From positions 1-64,000 of the forward strand of contig DASZJQ010000110.1 of assembly GCA_035947875.1 (NCBI GenBank): 64,000 bases of DNA, given 5' to 3'. The translations under genes were made by a program, and so were the position numbers. Shown piece by piece: positions 1 to 8,052 of this stretch. This stretch comes from Bog-473 sp035947875 (GTDB lineage: Bacteria > Actinomycetota > Acidimicrobiia > Acidimicrobiales > RAAP-2). The notes under the pieces are model-generated. The model was not told the DNA's origin. It ran no database searches and saw only the letters and a program-made list of their open reading frames with translations. Within the stretch, counting starts at the first letter, position 1. Every line of letters starts with the position of its first letter.

Positions 1-743
1 TCTACGAACCGGTGAAGTTGGCCGAAGACCTCGCCGTCATCGACCTGATCGGACGCGGCCGGGTCAGCTATGTGGTCGGCGTCGGTTACCGGGCAGAAGA
101 ATTCGCCATGTTCGGCGTCGACCCGAAGCGAAGAGGGATGATCGTGGAAAATCGGATCAAGGTCCTCCGTCGCCTCTGGGGGGGTGAGACCGTTGAGGTC
201 GAGGGACGCCCGGCCACAATTGCCCCGATGCCCTTCACCCCCGGCGGACCCATGTTGGCGTACGGAGGCGGCTCCGAGATCGCCGCCCGGCGAGCCGGCC
301 GGCTCGGCCTGTACTTCCTGGCGGAGAACCCCGATACGAGCCTCGAGAACTTCTATACGGCGGCCGCCCTCGAGGCGGGAGTGACACCGGTCGGGTGTGC
401 CTTCCCTGCGGTCGGTGTCCCTCTCACCGTGTTCGTCGCCGATGATCCGGACGAAGCCTGGAATGAAATTGGAGAGTTCCTCCTGCGTGACGCCGTGAGC
501 TACGGCAGCTGGAATTCCGCACGGCTCGGTACCTCGTCGGTGTCGTTCGCAACCTCGGTGGCCGAACTGAGGGCGGAGCACGGCGCCTACCAGATAGTGA
601 CTCCCGAAGAAGCCAGCGTATACGTCAAGAACGGGAACGCGTTGGCCCTGCAACCGCTGGTCGGTGGCCTCCCCCCGGACGTTGGATGGCGCTATCTGGA
701 GTCGGCGGCGGCGGTCGAAACGGGTGAACTCGAGGTCGACTGA
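1..743 (+). CDS. LLM class (luciferase-like) oxidoreductase, 5' truncated by window edge
   Basis: The reading frame is open from the left edge (Y-E-P-V-K-L-A-E-D precedes the first possible GTG at 12), so the gene begins outside the window. The visible ~245 residues carry the bacterial luciferase-like TIM-barrel pattern: AEDLAVIDLIGRGR, then GVGYRAEEFAMFGVD, typical of flavin- or F420-dependent LLM enzymes. The pocket-lining segment near GGPMLAYGGGS also fits. These enzymes use reduced FMN or coenzyme F420 to oxidise or reduce organic substrates. It sits at the left end of a catabolic gene block and converges with the epimerase gene ending at 811. Cofactor and substrate cannot be read from the sequence. 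Confidence 0.85.
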   Translation, partial: YEPVKLAEDLAVIDLIGRGRVSYVVGVGYRAEEFAMFGVDPKRRGMIVENRIKVLRRLWGGETVEVEGRPATIAPMPFTPGGPMLAYGGGSEIAARRAGRLGLYFLAENPDTSLENFYTAAALEAGVTPVGCAFPAVGVPLTVFVADDPDEAWNEIGEFLLRDAVSYGSWNSARLGTSSVSFATSVAELRAEHGAYQIVTPEEASVYVKNGNALALQPLVGGLPPDVGWRYLESAAAVETGELEVD

Positions 744-810
744 AGATCTGCCCCCTTGAACGGATGCCAGCCACCCTGGTCGACGAGCTCACCTGGTGCG
801 CCACCGGGTT

Positions 811-1785
811 TTAGGGGATCTGCCCGTTGGCGCGGAGCCACTCGACGGTTTCGGCCATCGCGTCAGCGAGAGATCGAGGGGCGTAGCCGAGCGTCCGGCG
901 GGTGCGGGCGTTGTCGAACCACGGCACGGGGAACCGCCGTTGGGCGAGATCGACCAGTGTGGCGCCATAGCGGTCGACCGCCTCGGGGTCGGACGGATCG
1001 AGGACCACCTCGTCGATCCGGTGCGGCACTCCGGCCACCTCGCATGCGACATTGAGGAAGGCGGCGGTGGACTGGGCGTCCTCGGCACCGAACGCCAGGT
1101 ACTTGTCGCCACTGAGGCCCACCTTCGTGGCGGCGATGGCGCACCTCGCCACGTCCTCGGCATACACCCACGGCACCGGGTACGACACGTACGCGGAGAT
1201 TTTGCCGTTGACGGCACCCCGCACGGCCCGGTTGAACGAGGTTGGGCTCATCGCCCGCTTCACCGATGCTCCGGGGCCGAACGTTCCGCCGGGGACGACG
1301 ATGACGATGTCCTGGTCCTCTTCGTTCACCCGGCGCACGGCCTCGACGTAGGCCGTTCCCTTCGTGACCGTGTACGGGTCGTCGCTCCAGTCGGCCGCCA
1401 CGGGCGAGGCTTCGGTCAGGGGCATGTCGTGCTCGAAGAACGTCGTGGTGCTCAGGGTGACCACTCGGATCTCATGCCTCGCCCCGGCATCGAACACATT
1501 GGAAGCTCCATCCACGTTGGTCAAACGCTGTTCCTCGATCTGCTGCTCGGCCCCCCCGAGCACGGCAGCTGAGTTGATGATGGCGTCGCAGCCGGTTGCC
1601 GACCGGACAATGTCATCGGGTGACGTGATGTCCCCTTCCCGTGGCTCGACGCCGAACCCGGCCAGGGGCTGATAATCGCTTCCCGGGCGGACCATGGCCC
1701 GCACGTGGTCGCCAGCCTCAACCAGCAGTCGGCAGATGTTCGACCCGATCAGGCCGGTGCCGCCCGTGACAAGGTACGTGGCCAT
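811..1785 (-). CDS. NAD(P)-dependent epimerase/dehydratase (extended SDR)
   Basis: A 324-residue protein opening with a Rossmann dinucleotide site, TGGTGLIGSNI (residues about 7-17), typical of extended short-chain dehydrogenases such as 3-beta-HSD, dihydroflavonol reductase or sugar epimerases. A YTVTKGTAYVEA segment (about residues 137-148) supplies the Tyr-x-x-x-Lys pair. The start is supported by AGGAGGC about 9 bases upstream of the ATG. It is the last gene of a three-gene minus-strand set with the alpha/beta hydrolase (37-base gap) and the isochorismatase-like gene. In this setting it more likely oxidises or reduces a hydroxyl/keto group on the catabolic substrate than a nucleotide sugar; that is inference. 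Confidence 0.85.
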   Translation of the reverse strand: MATYLVTGGTGLIGSNICRLLVEAGDHVRAMVRPGSDYQPLAGFGVEPREGDITSPDDIVRSATGCDAIINSAAVLGGAEQQIEEQRLTNVDGASNVFDAGARHEIRVVTLSTTTFFEHDMPLTEASPVAADWSDDPYTVTKGTAYVEAVRRVNEEDQDIVIVVPGGTFGPGASVKRAMSPTSFNRAVRGAVNGKISAYVSYPVPWVYAEDVARCAIAATKVGLSGDKYLAFGAEDAQSTAAFLNVACEVAGVPHRIDEVVLDPSDPEAVDRYGATLVDLAQRRFPVPWFDNARTRRTLGYAPRSLADAMAETVEWLRANGQIP

Positions 1786-1822
1786 CAGGTCCAGCCTCCT
1801 CGGTTATCCGCACCAGGCCATG

Positions 1823-2806
1823 TCAAGTCGGCTCACGCACGACCCGCGCCAGCCAATCGTCGCTGTCACGTTGCGCCTGCCGTGCCACTCTCGAATCGAC
1901 GAACATCTGAAATCCGTGAGGGGCCCCGGGGTAGACGTGCAGCTCGGTGGCAACTCCCGCCTGATTGAGTCGAAGCCCGTAGTCGATGGACTCGTCCCTG
2001 AACCCGTCTACAGCACCAACGGAGATGAACGAGGGTGGGAGTCCGGAGAGGTTTGGCGCTCTGGCCGGAGCCGCGTAATACGGCACGTCGGGACCGCCGT
2101 AGCGCTCGCCGAGGTACGCCCGCCAGCAGAACTCGTTGGACTGTTTGCTGAAGACCGCCAACCCGTCGAGATTGCTCGAGGGGGTCTGCTGACGGTCATC
2201 GAGCATCGGCGCCTCGAGCAGCTGAAAGGCCAGCGGCATCTCATCGCGGTCTCGGAGCAGAAGGGCAAGCGCGGCGGCCAGCCCACCTCCGGCGCTCACC
2301 CCGTAGACACCCATTCGGGAGCGATCCAATCCGAGCTCTTGCGCGTTGTCGTAGGCCCACGCGAACGCGCGATAGCAATCTTCCAGTGGCCCGGGATATG
2401 GACATTCCGGTGCCAGCCGGTAGTCGACCGAAATGCCGATCACACCTACGTCGGGACACCAGGATTCAAAACGAAGGTCATCCATGTCGTAGCTCCCGAG
2501 GACGTAGCCGCCCCCGTGAATGCTGATGACGCCGGGCAACGGTCCATCCACTCCCCGTGGTCGGTGGGTCCGCAAGGGCACCTCAGGTTCGAGCAGCCCT
2601 CGGTGTTCCGTCCGTTCGACCGCCGAGGTACTCCCGAGGCCGGGGAGCGTCACCCGCAGTTCGGAGAGGGAACTCGCCGCTGAGTATTCAAAGGAAAATC
2701 CATCGAGGAGCGACGCATACTCGGGATCGAGGCGTTGACCAACATCTGCCGGGGCGGAGATGTCTCGATCTCCGGGCACTTCAAAGGGCCGCCGGGATCG
2801 GGTCAT
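1823..2806 (-). CDS. alpha/beta hydrolase, hormone-sensitive-lipase type
   Basis: A 327-residue carboxylesterase of the HSL family (bacterial family IV). The oxyanion-hole motif HGGGY is clear (about residues 97-101), the nucleophile sits in GVSAGGG, the acid is expected in VGAVDGFRDE and the catalytic His in GAPHGF near the C-terminus. All three triad positions are present, so it should be an active ester or lactone hydrolase, probably cytoplasmic since no signal peptide is visible. Its start overlaps the stop of the upstream isochorismatase-like gene by 4 bases (ATGA), indicating translational coupling. Likely substrate is an ester or lactone intermediate of the surrounding pathway (inference). 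Confidence 0.9.
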   Translation of the reverse strand: MTRSRRPFEVPGDRDISAPADVGQRLDPEYASLLDGFSFEYSAASSLSELRVTLPGLGSTSAVERTEHRGLLEPEVPLRTHRPRGVDGPLPGVISIHGGGYVLGSYDMDDLRFESWCPDVGVIGISVDYRLAPECPYPGPLEDCYRAFAWAYDNAQELGLDRSRMGVYGVSAGGGLAAALALLLRDRDEMPLAFQLLEAPMLDDRQQTPSSNLDGLAVFSKQSNEFCWRAYLGERYGGPDVPYYAAPARAPNLSGLPPSFISVGAVDGFRDESIDYGLRLNQAGVATELHVYPGAPHGFQMFVDSRVARQAQRDSDDWLARVVREPT

Positions 2807-3456
2807 GCCGCGGCCCAGGCCTGGCTCAGGTCGTCAGAGGTGACAATGGTGGCCACGAGCGACAGTGAGTGCGCCAGCATCTGGGCGCCGTACTCCACCG
2901 GAAGCCCGACCACGGCATCGGACACGATGACGACTTGATACGAAAGGTTGACGGCATCAAAGACCAGACTTGGAATGGCGATGTTGAGTGAGACGCCGAC
3001 CACGACGACAGTGGACACCCCGCTGTTTCGCATCAACGGGTCGAGGGAAGAGCCGCTCAAAGGGCTCAGCCCGTGGTAGCGGGGAAGCACGAGGTCTCCG
3101 GCCTCGGGTCCGACCTCGGGCACCGGCCGCACCGCGTCCGACCCGGGTGCGTTCTTCATTCCCGACCTCCGCGCCACCGCAAACAACCGCGCGTTGCGAT
3201 TCTCTCCGAACCCGTCGGGCAGGTTCTCGGCCGTGCAGTGCACGACCGGCACTCCGCTCCTTCGCGCCCCCCGGGCGACGTTGGCCACGTGCTCGATGAG
3301 TCCGATCCGGGCACCGGCCGCGGCCAACTCGGGCAGGCCCGAATCGGGCCCGACCACGCCCCGTTGCATCTCTTGGATGAGGAGCGCGCAATGGTCAGGC
3401 GCCACGAGATGGGCCAGGCGATCTGCCTTCGTCCCCGCGGGTTGGGGAACACTCAC
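2803..3456 (-). CDS. isochorismatase-like cysteine hydrolase family protein with altered active site
   Basis: A 217-residue protein with the isochorismatase-fold layout: strand HCALLIQEMQ near residue 23, PRYHGLSPLSGSSLD near 125 and VVVGVSLNIAIPS near 151. In active members the Asp of the first strand, a Lys and a Cys in G-V-x-x-N-x-C form the triad. Here the first position is Glu29, the Lys region reads Leu-Pro-Arg and the Cys position is Ala160. The protein may therefore be non-hydrolytic or use another mechanism; an actinobacterial subfamily with the same changes probably exists. It is the first gene of a three-gene minus-strand operon and is divergent from the SDR at 3747. Confidence 0.75.
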   Translation of the reverse strand: MSVPQPAGTKADRLAHLVAPDHCALLIQEMQRGVVGPDSGLPELAAAGARIGLIEHVANVARGARRSGVPVVHCTAENLPDGFGENRNARLFAVARRSGMKNAPGSDAVRPVPEVGPEAGDLVLPRYHGLSPLSGSSLDPLMRNSGVSTVVVVGVSLNIAIPSLVFDAVNLSYQVVIVSDAVVGLPVEYGAQMLAHSLSLVATIVTSDDLSQAWAAA

Positions 3457-3575
3457 CCCATGATCCCCATCGACCGTTCGCCACTCCTACTCACCGCTCC
3501 CGGTCCGGACCCACCGCCAGTCACCACGGCCATCCGCTGTCAGGGTCCATCATCTGGCGACACTGTCCTTTCGGC

Positions 3576-3600
3576 CGACCCGCGGCGTCGCCGCGGGTCG
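3576..3600. other. perfect GC-rich hairpin in divergent intergenic region
   Basis: An 11-base perfect stem (CGACCCGCGGC paired with GCCGCGGGTCG) closes a 3-base GTC loop. It lies between the divergent isochorismatase-like gene (start 3456) and SDR (start 3747). There is no U-tract. It could insulate the two promoters or be a regulatory hairpin; the sequence alone does not decide. Apart from this hairpin and the AT-rich promoter to its right, I see no gene in 3457-3746. Confidence 0.5.
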
Positions 3601-3629
3601 TGTTCGGCAGTACTCGGTGTGTACTATCT

Positions 3630-3667
3630 CGACGGTTAGATATTATATGCAAGTCATAGTTAAGGGG
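3630..3667 (+). promoter_or_regulatory. AT-rich promoter with TGCAAGTCA element
   Basis: A rare AT island (TTAGATATTATATGC) in this GC-rich DNA supplies a plausible -10 box. It is followed at once by TGCAAGTCA and then AGTTAAGGGG. The same 9-mer and an almost identical second block (AGTCAAGGGG) follow an AT island at 11218-11253, ahead of another SDR gene of this cluster. The element lies about 80 bases upstream of the SDR at 3747. Shared regulation is inferred. Confidence 0.5.
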
Positions 3668-3746
3668 ATCGGCACGACCAGTAGCCCGGGCGAGACATCT
3701 TGGGTCTCCCGGCCCCGACCACGAATCAATGCGAGGCTGCGAAGAG

Positions 3747-4670
3747 ATGACCAAATTATTGGAGGGGAAAGTCGCCGTCGTGACCGGTGCCGGCCATGGG
3801 ATCGGTCGAGGCCACGCGCTCGAGCTGGCCCGCCAGGGCGCCCGGGTTGTCGTGAACGACCTGGGCAGCTCGGTCGATGGGGAGGGCTCGAGTCGCGATG
3901 CGGACCTCACGGTTGATCTCATAGCCTCCCGCGGCGGGTCCGCCGTCTCCGATTACGGGAACGTGGCGGAAGAGGCCGATGCCCAGGCGATGATCGACCG
4001 GGCGATCAACGAGTGGGGCCGGTTCGACATTCTCGTGAACAACGCAGGCATCGTGCGCGATGGCGTCATCTGGAACCTGAGCGCCGAGGCGTGGGACGCC
4101 GTGATGCGAGTCCACGTGAGGGGGCCGTGGCTGACCAGCCGGGTGGCCGCACGGCACTGGCGATCGCTGGCCAAGGAGGGTCTCGACAGCCGGGGGCGGA
4201 TCATCAACACGACCTCGGGCGCAGGCCTGGTCGGCAACTTCGGCCAGACCAATTACGCCACCGCCAAGGCTGCTGTGGTGGGCCTCACCCAGACCCTGGC
4301 CCTCGAGCTCCATCGTCTCGGGGTCACGGTGAACGCCATCGGGCCGGCGGGGGCGACCCGCATCACCGGAACCATGCCCAACGCACCCACCGTCGTAGAG
4401 CCGGATGAGATCCCCGAGGACGATTTCCACCCGTTGGACCCCGCCGGCAGCTCGCCGGTCGTGGCCTGGTTGGCCTCGGACGACGCCCAACACGTGACAG
4501 GTCAGGTCATTCGGGTGATCGGCGACAAGATCCACCTCATGGGCGGATGGCACGAGGCCGCCAGCGCGTCGAATGACGGGAAGCGCTGGGATGCCTCGAA
4601 GGTTGGGGACGTCTTCGCCACGCAAATCTTCGGCTCGCAGGGACGCGGGCTGCAGAGCTGGGCGAAATAG
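3747..4670 (+). CDS. SDR family oxidoreductase, multifunctional-enzyme-type (3-hydroxyacyl-CoA dehydrogenase-like)
   Basis: About 307 residues from the ATG at 3747; an in-frame ATG at 3729 lacks a ribosome site, whereas MTKLLEGKVAVVTG is the usual SDR N-terminus. The cofactor motif is TGAGHGIGRG, the structural motif NNAG (in LVNNAGIVRD), and the catalytic set is Ser in TTSGAG with Y-A-T-A-K. The VNDLG and NYATAK features resemble the dehydrogenase domain of peroxisomal multifunctional enzyme type 2 (HSD17B4), which acts on 3-hydroxyacyl-CoA. That suggests a beta-oxidation or steroid-like side-chain role, by inference. It stands alone, convergent with the amidohydrolase ending at 4700. Confidence 0.88.
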   Translation: MTKLLEGKVAVVTGAGHGIGRGHALELARQGARVVVNDLGSSVDGEGSSRDADLTVDLIASRGGSAVSDYGNVAEEADAQAMIDRAINEWGRFDILVNNAGIVRDGVIWNLSAEAWDAVMRVHVRGPWLTSRVAARHWRSLAKEGLDSRGRIINTTSGAGLVGNFGQTNYATAKAAVVGLTQTLALELHRLGVTVNAIGPAGATRITGTMPNAPTVVEPDEIPEDDFHPLDPAGSSPVVAWLASDDAQHVTGQVIRVIGDKIHLMGGWHEAASASNDGKRWDASKVGDVFATQIFGSQGRGLQSWAK

Positions 4671-4699
4671 CCCGGCCAAAGAGCGGCTCGTGTTGCTCC

Positions 4700-5938
4700 T
4701 CAGCCGTTGGGATCCTCCGCCAAGCCGAGGAGCTCTATGGCGTTGCCCCGGGCGATCCGGTTGATGGTCGCTTGGGGCAGATGACCGAATTGGTCGGCGG
4801 CCGCCTGTTTGGAGTTCGGCCACGTGCCGTCCTGATGCGGATAGTCGGTTTCGAAGACCACGTTGGCCTCACCCACGCGATCCAGCAGGGCGATTCCGAC
4901 CGGATCCTTGAAGAAGCAGCTGGTGATCTGGCGGTAGTAATAGGTGGAGGGCAATTCCGGACAGTGGAGTTGCGATCCGCTCCAACCCCGATGGGTGGCC
5001 CACACGTCGTCGGCGCGCTCCAAAAGGTAGGGGATCCAACCGATCTGGCATTCGGCGAACATGAGCTTCAGATGGGCGAACCGGTGGAGCACGCCGGAGA
5101 ACAGATAGTCGGTCAACCCTCCCACGCTGTTGCCGAAGAGGATCGTGGCCTGGACGGCATCGGGCGCATCGGGCGAAGTGGTGGGGACCTTGGTCCCTGA
5201 ACCCACGTGCATACAGACCACCGTGGCGGTTTCGGCGCAGGCCGCGAAGAACGGGTCCCAGTAGCCGCTGTAGATGCTGGGAAGGTCGAGGAAGGTGGGG
5301 AGCTCGCTGAACGCGACGGCCCGAACTCCGCGCGCGGCATTTCGGACGACCTCGGCCGCCGCCAATTCGGCATCCCAGAGCGGCACCAGGCAGAGAGGAA
5401 GGAGCCGGCCCCCGCTGGTCCCACACCACTCCTCCACCATCCAGTCGTTGTACGCCTCGACGCACAACTGGGCGAGCTCTCTGTCCTTACCCCACAAGAA
5501 TTGCTGGCCACAGAACCGTGGATAGTTGGGGAAACAGAGCTGTGCTTCGACCCCGTTCACATCCATGTCCATCATCCGGTCGCTCCCCCGCCAGCAACCG
5601 GGGCGCATCTCGTCGTAGGTCACGCCGCGCAGTTGGACCTCGTCAGCCGCAAATCCCGCCGCCGCGATGGTCCGCTTGATGGACGCCCGGTGGTCTTCGT
5701 AACACCACCACGCCACGTCAGGTCCCTCTGTCCCGGGGGACTCCACGTATGAGGAGCCCTTGAGCACCGGCACACCTCCGGGCATGTACTCGATGTGAGG
5801 ACCAACTTCGCGCAGCCGGGCCGGCAGTCGCCTCGACCACACGTCCGGTGGCTCGACCACGTGCGCATCAAGGTCGACGATGAGCGGGATGGTCCCGACC
5901 CCGGACGACGATTGGCCTTCGGCCACGGCGAGCGCCAT
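4700..5938 (-). CDS. amidohydrolase 2 / ACMSD-type metal-dependent hydrolase
   Basis: A 412-residue TIM-barrel protein of the amidohydrolase-2 (Pfam Amidohydro_2) family. The N-terminal metal pair appears as DLDAHVVEP (D-x-H), a barrel His in CMHVGSG and the C-terminal Asp in ETDYPHQDGTWPNS. The family includes ACMSD and gamma-resorcylate decarboxylase, so decarboxylation or C-C/C-N cleavage is possible. It is a close paralogue of the gene at 20233-21459: both contain VTYDEMRPGC/ITYDEMRPGC, YPRFCGQ/FPRFCGQ, AYNDWMVEEWCG and NAARGVRAV. A strong GGAGGAAG site precedes the ATG. It is divergent from the P450 gene, with a palindrome in the shared promoter. Confidence 0.88.
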   Translation of the reverse strand: MALAVAEGQSSSGVGTIPLIVDLDAHVVEPPDVWSRRLPARLREVGPHIEYMPGGVPVLKGSSYVESPGTEGPDVAWWCYEDHRASIKRTIAAAGFAADEVQLRGVTYDEMRPGCWRGSDRMMDMDVNGVEAQLCFPNYPRFCGQQFLWGKDRELAQLCVEAYNDWMVEEWCGTSGGRLLPLCLVPLWDAELAAAEVVRNAARGVRAVAFSELPTFLDLPSIYSGYWDPFFAACAETATVVCMHVGSGTKVPTTSPDAPDAVQATILFGNSVGGLTDYLFSGVLHRFAHLKLMFAECQIGWIPYLLERADDVWATHRGWSGSQLHCPELPSTYYYRQITSCFFKDPVGIALLDRVGEANVVFETDYPHQDGTWPNSKQAAADQFGHLPQATINRIARGNAIELLGLAEDPNG

Positions 5939-5981
5939 TGGTAATCTTCCTCCTTACCGAATGTCGGGGGATTTCGTACTG

Positions 5982-5999
5982 TATATCGTATACGATCTA
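5982..5999. promoter_or_regulatory. palindromic operator candidate between amidohydrolase and P450
   Basis: A 12-base perfect palindrome, ATCGTATACGAT (5985-5996), extends to an 18-base palindrome with one mismatched pair. It sits in the only AT-rich part of the intergenic region between the divergent amidohydrolase (start 5938) and P450 (start near 6110). Size and symmetry suit a dimeric repressor such as the TetR protein encoded at 7308-8051, but binding is inferred. Confidence 0.5.
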
Positions 6000-6109
6000 G
6001 CTATGGCGAGAACTCCACGGTGCCGCTCGTACCCGGCCCCCAGACGGACGGCCGCTCCCACCACCCTGGCTGTGTATCAAGAACGCCAGAAGGAAGCCGG
6101 TTGGCAGAC

Positions 6110-7333
6110 ATGAACGTCACGCACGCACCACTCCCGTCGGACGGTGGCGAGCTCTATTGGGACCCCTTCGACAAGACCCTGCGGGTTGACCCCCATCCCA
6201 CCTGGCGCCGCCTGCGCGACGAGGCCCCCGTCTACTACAACGACCGCTACGACTTCTGGGCCCTGAGTCGTTTCGTCGACGTTGACGCGGCCCATCGCGA
6301 CCCACAGACGTTCAGCTCCGCCCACGGAACCGTGTTGGAGATGATGACCGACACCGTGATGGATGCCACAGGGATGATGATCTTCGTTGATCCACCCGAG
6401 CACACCCGCCTGCGCCGCCTCGTCTCCAAGGCCTTCACGCCGCGCCGCATCGCCGAACTCGAGACCAGTGTCCGGGAGCTCTGCGCCCAGCTCCTCGACG
6501 AGCGACGGGACGACGCCACCTGGGACTACGTGCAGCAGTTCGGCGCCATCGTTCCCGCCTCGGTCATCGCCACGCTGCTTGGCGTCCCCGCGCCCGACCG
6601 GGATCATGTGCGGTCCCTTATTGACCAGCTGTTCCATATCGAGCCCGGCGTCGGCATGGTCAACGACAAGGCGTTCATCGCCGGTGCGGCGCTCTACGAG
6701 TACGTCGACGATCAATTGAAGAACCGGCGGAAGTCTCCCCAGAACGACCTGCTGACGGACCTCGTCCAGGCCGAGGTCGTCGACGACGAGGGCGTGCCTC
6801 GGCGCTTGACCGAAGCGGAGAGCGCCAGCTTCGCCATCCTGTTGGTCTCCGCCGGGACCGAGACGGTGGCCCGACTGATCGGTTGGGCCGGCCTCCTGCT
6901 CGCCGCGAACATCGACCAGCGGGCAGAACTCGCCGCAGACGCCTCCCTGATCCCCAATGCCGTCGAAGAGCTGCTGCGCTACGAATCCCCCTCTCCGGTG
7001 CAGGGGCGCTGGACGACGGCAGAAGTGGAGCTCCACGGCCAGGTGGTCCCGGCTGACTCCAAGGTCCTCCTACTCACCGGCTCGGCCGGACGAGACGAGC
7101 GGACCTATCCCGACGCCGACCGGTTCGACATCCACCGCAGCATGGATCGTCATGTCTCATTCGGGTACGGGATTCACCTCTGCATCGGAGCCGCCCTCGC
7201 CCGGTTGGAGGGCCGGATCGCCATCGAGGAGACTCTGCGGCGCTATCCCAATTGGGAGGTCGACACCGAGCGTGCGGTCCTGCTCTTCACCAGCACCGTG
7301 CGCGGATTCAGCCAGCTGCCAATTTCTGCATAG
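6110..7333 (+). CDS. cytochrome P450
   Basis: A 407-residue bacterial class I P450. The I-helix oxygen-activation motif AGTET is at residues 248-252, the ExxR motif at E287-R290 (EELLR), and the heme-binding loop FGYGIHLCIG places the thiolate at Cys358. The start is set at ATG 6110; AGAAGGAAG lies 13-20 bases upstream, so a TTG at 6101 is an alternative. It would hydroxylate a hydrophobic substrate with electrons from a ferredoxin and reductase, neither of which is encoded nearby. The last 26 bases overlap the convergent TetR gene. Family-level assignment (for example to steroid- or terpene-acting CYPs) would need alignment. Confidence 0.95.
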   Translation: MNVTHAPLPSDGGELYWDPFDKTLRVDPHPTWRRLRDEAPVYYNDRYDFWALSRFVDVDAAHRDPQTFSSAHGTVLEMMTDTVMDATGMMIFVDPPEHTRLRRLVSKAFTPRRIAELETSVRELCAQLLDERRDDATWDYVQQFGAIVPASVIATLLGVPAPDRDHVRSLIDQLFHIEPGVGMVNDKAFIAGAALYEYVDDQLKNRRKSPQNDLLTDLVQAEVVDDEGVPRRLTEAESASFAILLVSAGTETVARLIGWAGLLLAANIDQRAELAADASLIPNAVEELLRYESPSPVQGRWTTAEVELHGQVVPADSKVLLLTGSAGRDERTYPDADRFDIHRSMDRHVSFGYGIHLCIGAALARLEGRIAIEETLRRYPNWEVDTERAVLLFTSTVRGFSQLPISA

Positions 7334-8051
7334 AGGGTCCCGGGTCCGTCTCGCCGTGTGACAGCACGACCTCCCATGACTCTCCCCGCCTGGCCGCGAT
7401 GCCGACGAGAAGAGTGGTCAGCTCCTCCTCGAAATCCGCCTCCTGATTCTCACCGATACCGTCAAGGAGGGAACGAGCCCCCAGAAGTTCATCGGCTGGC
7501 CGCTGGGCCAGGACCCGATGCCACTCCGCAATCGGCGGCTGACCGGACTGCACGGCTGAGCTACGACGGATGGCCGCCACGGCTGAACCAATGGCACAAC
7601 TCCCGACGGCATCCCAGGCGGCCATGGCGGATGCAGGAGTGAAGCCCTGAGGGGTCAGGACCTGGATCACGCTGTCCACGACCTCGACGACCTGCTCCCA
7701 GCTGACCGCGCCACTGAGGTACTGGCCCAGCACTTCGGGCTCTTCGATGAAGGCATTGCGCGAATAGCGGCCCCACTCACGAAGCCACGCCGACCAGTGC
7801 TTTCCTTCATGATTCGGCAACCGCATCTGGGCCATGGATCGTTGGGCAGCGAGAAGCAGGAGTTCCTTCCGATTCCGTACGTGATGATAGAGCCCGGGCA
7901 CGCTCACCCCCAGGTGTTCGGCCACGGCTTTCATGCTGCTGCGTTCCAATCCGATCTCGAGCACCGCTTCGGCAATGGCGTCCTTGTCGATCCGCGCCGG
8001 TCGACCCACTCGACGCCCGGTGGGGAGGACGGCTGGTTCCTTCCCCGTCAT
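7308..8051 (-). CDS. TetR/AcrR family transcriptional regulator
   Basis: About 247 residues from ATG 8051, which lies one base past the stop of the upstream amidohydrolase; a GTG at 8066 would add five residues. The N-terminal helix-turn-helix is typical: I-D-K-D-A-I-A-E-A-V-L-E-I-G, then MKAVAEHLGVSVPGLYHHVR with the conserved L-Y-x-H-V-x-x-K recognition region. The long C-terminal ligand-binding domain has no recognisable sub-family marks. As the last gene of the Rieske, decarboxylase-like and amidohydrolase operon, and the only regulator in the first 21 kb, it probably controls this catabolic cluster in response to a pathway metabolite (inference). Confidence 0.9.
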   Translation of the reverse strand: MTGKEPAVLPTGRRVGRPARIDKDAIAEAVLEIGLERSSMKAVAEHLGVSVPGLYHHVRNRKELLLLAAQRSMAQMRLPNHEGKHWSAWLREWGRYSRNAFIEEPEVLGQYLSGAVSWEQVVEVVDSVIQVLTPQGFTPASAMAAWDAVGSCAIGSAVAAIRRSSAVQSGQPPIAEWHRVLAQRPADELLGARSLLDGIGENQEADFEEELTTLLVGIAARRGESWEVVLSHGETDPGPSMQKLAAG

Positions 8052-8052
8052 C

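Noticed and set aside
3756..4823. Long open frame (355 codons) antisense to the SDR at 3747
   Set aside because: High-GC third-position bias opens antisense frames; the product has no domain and the sense frame is a clear SDR.
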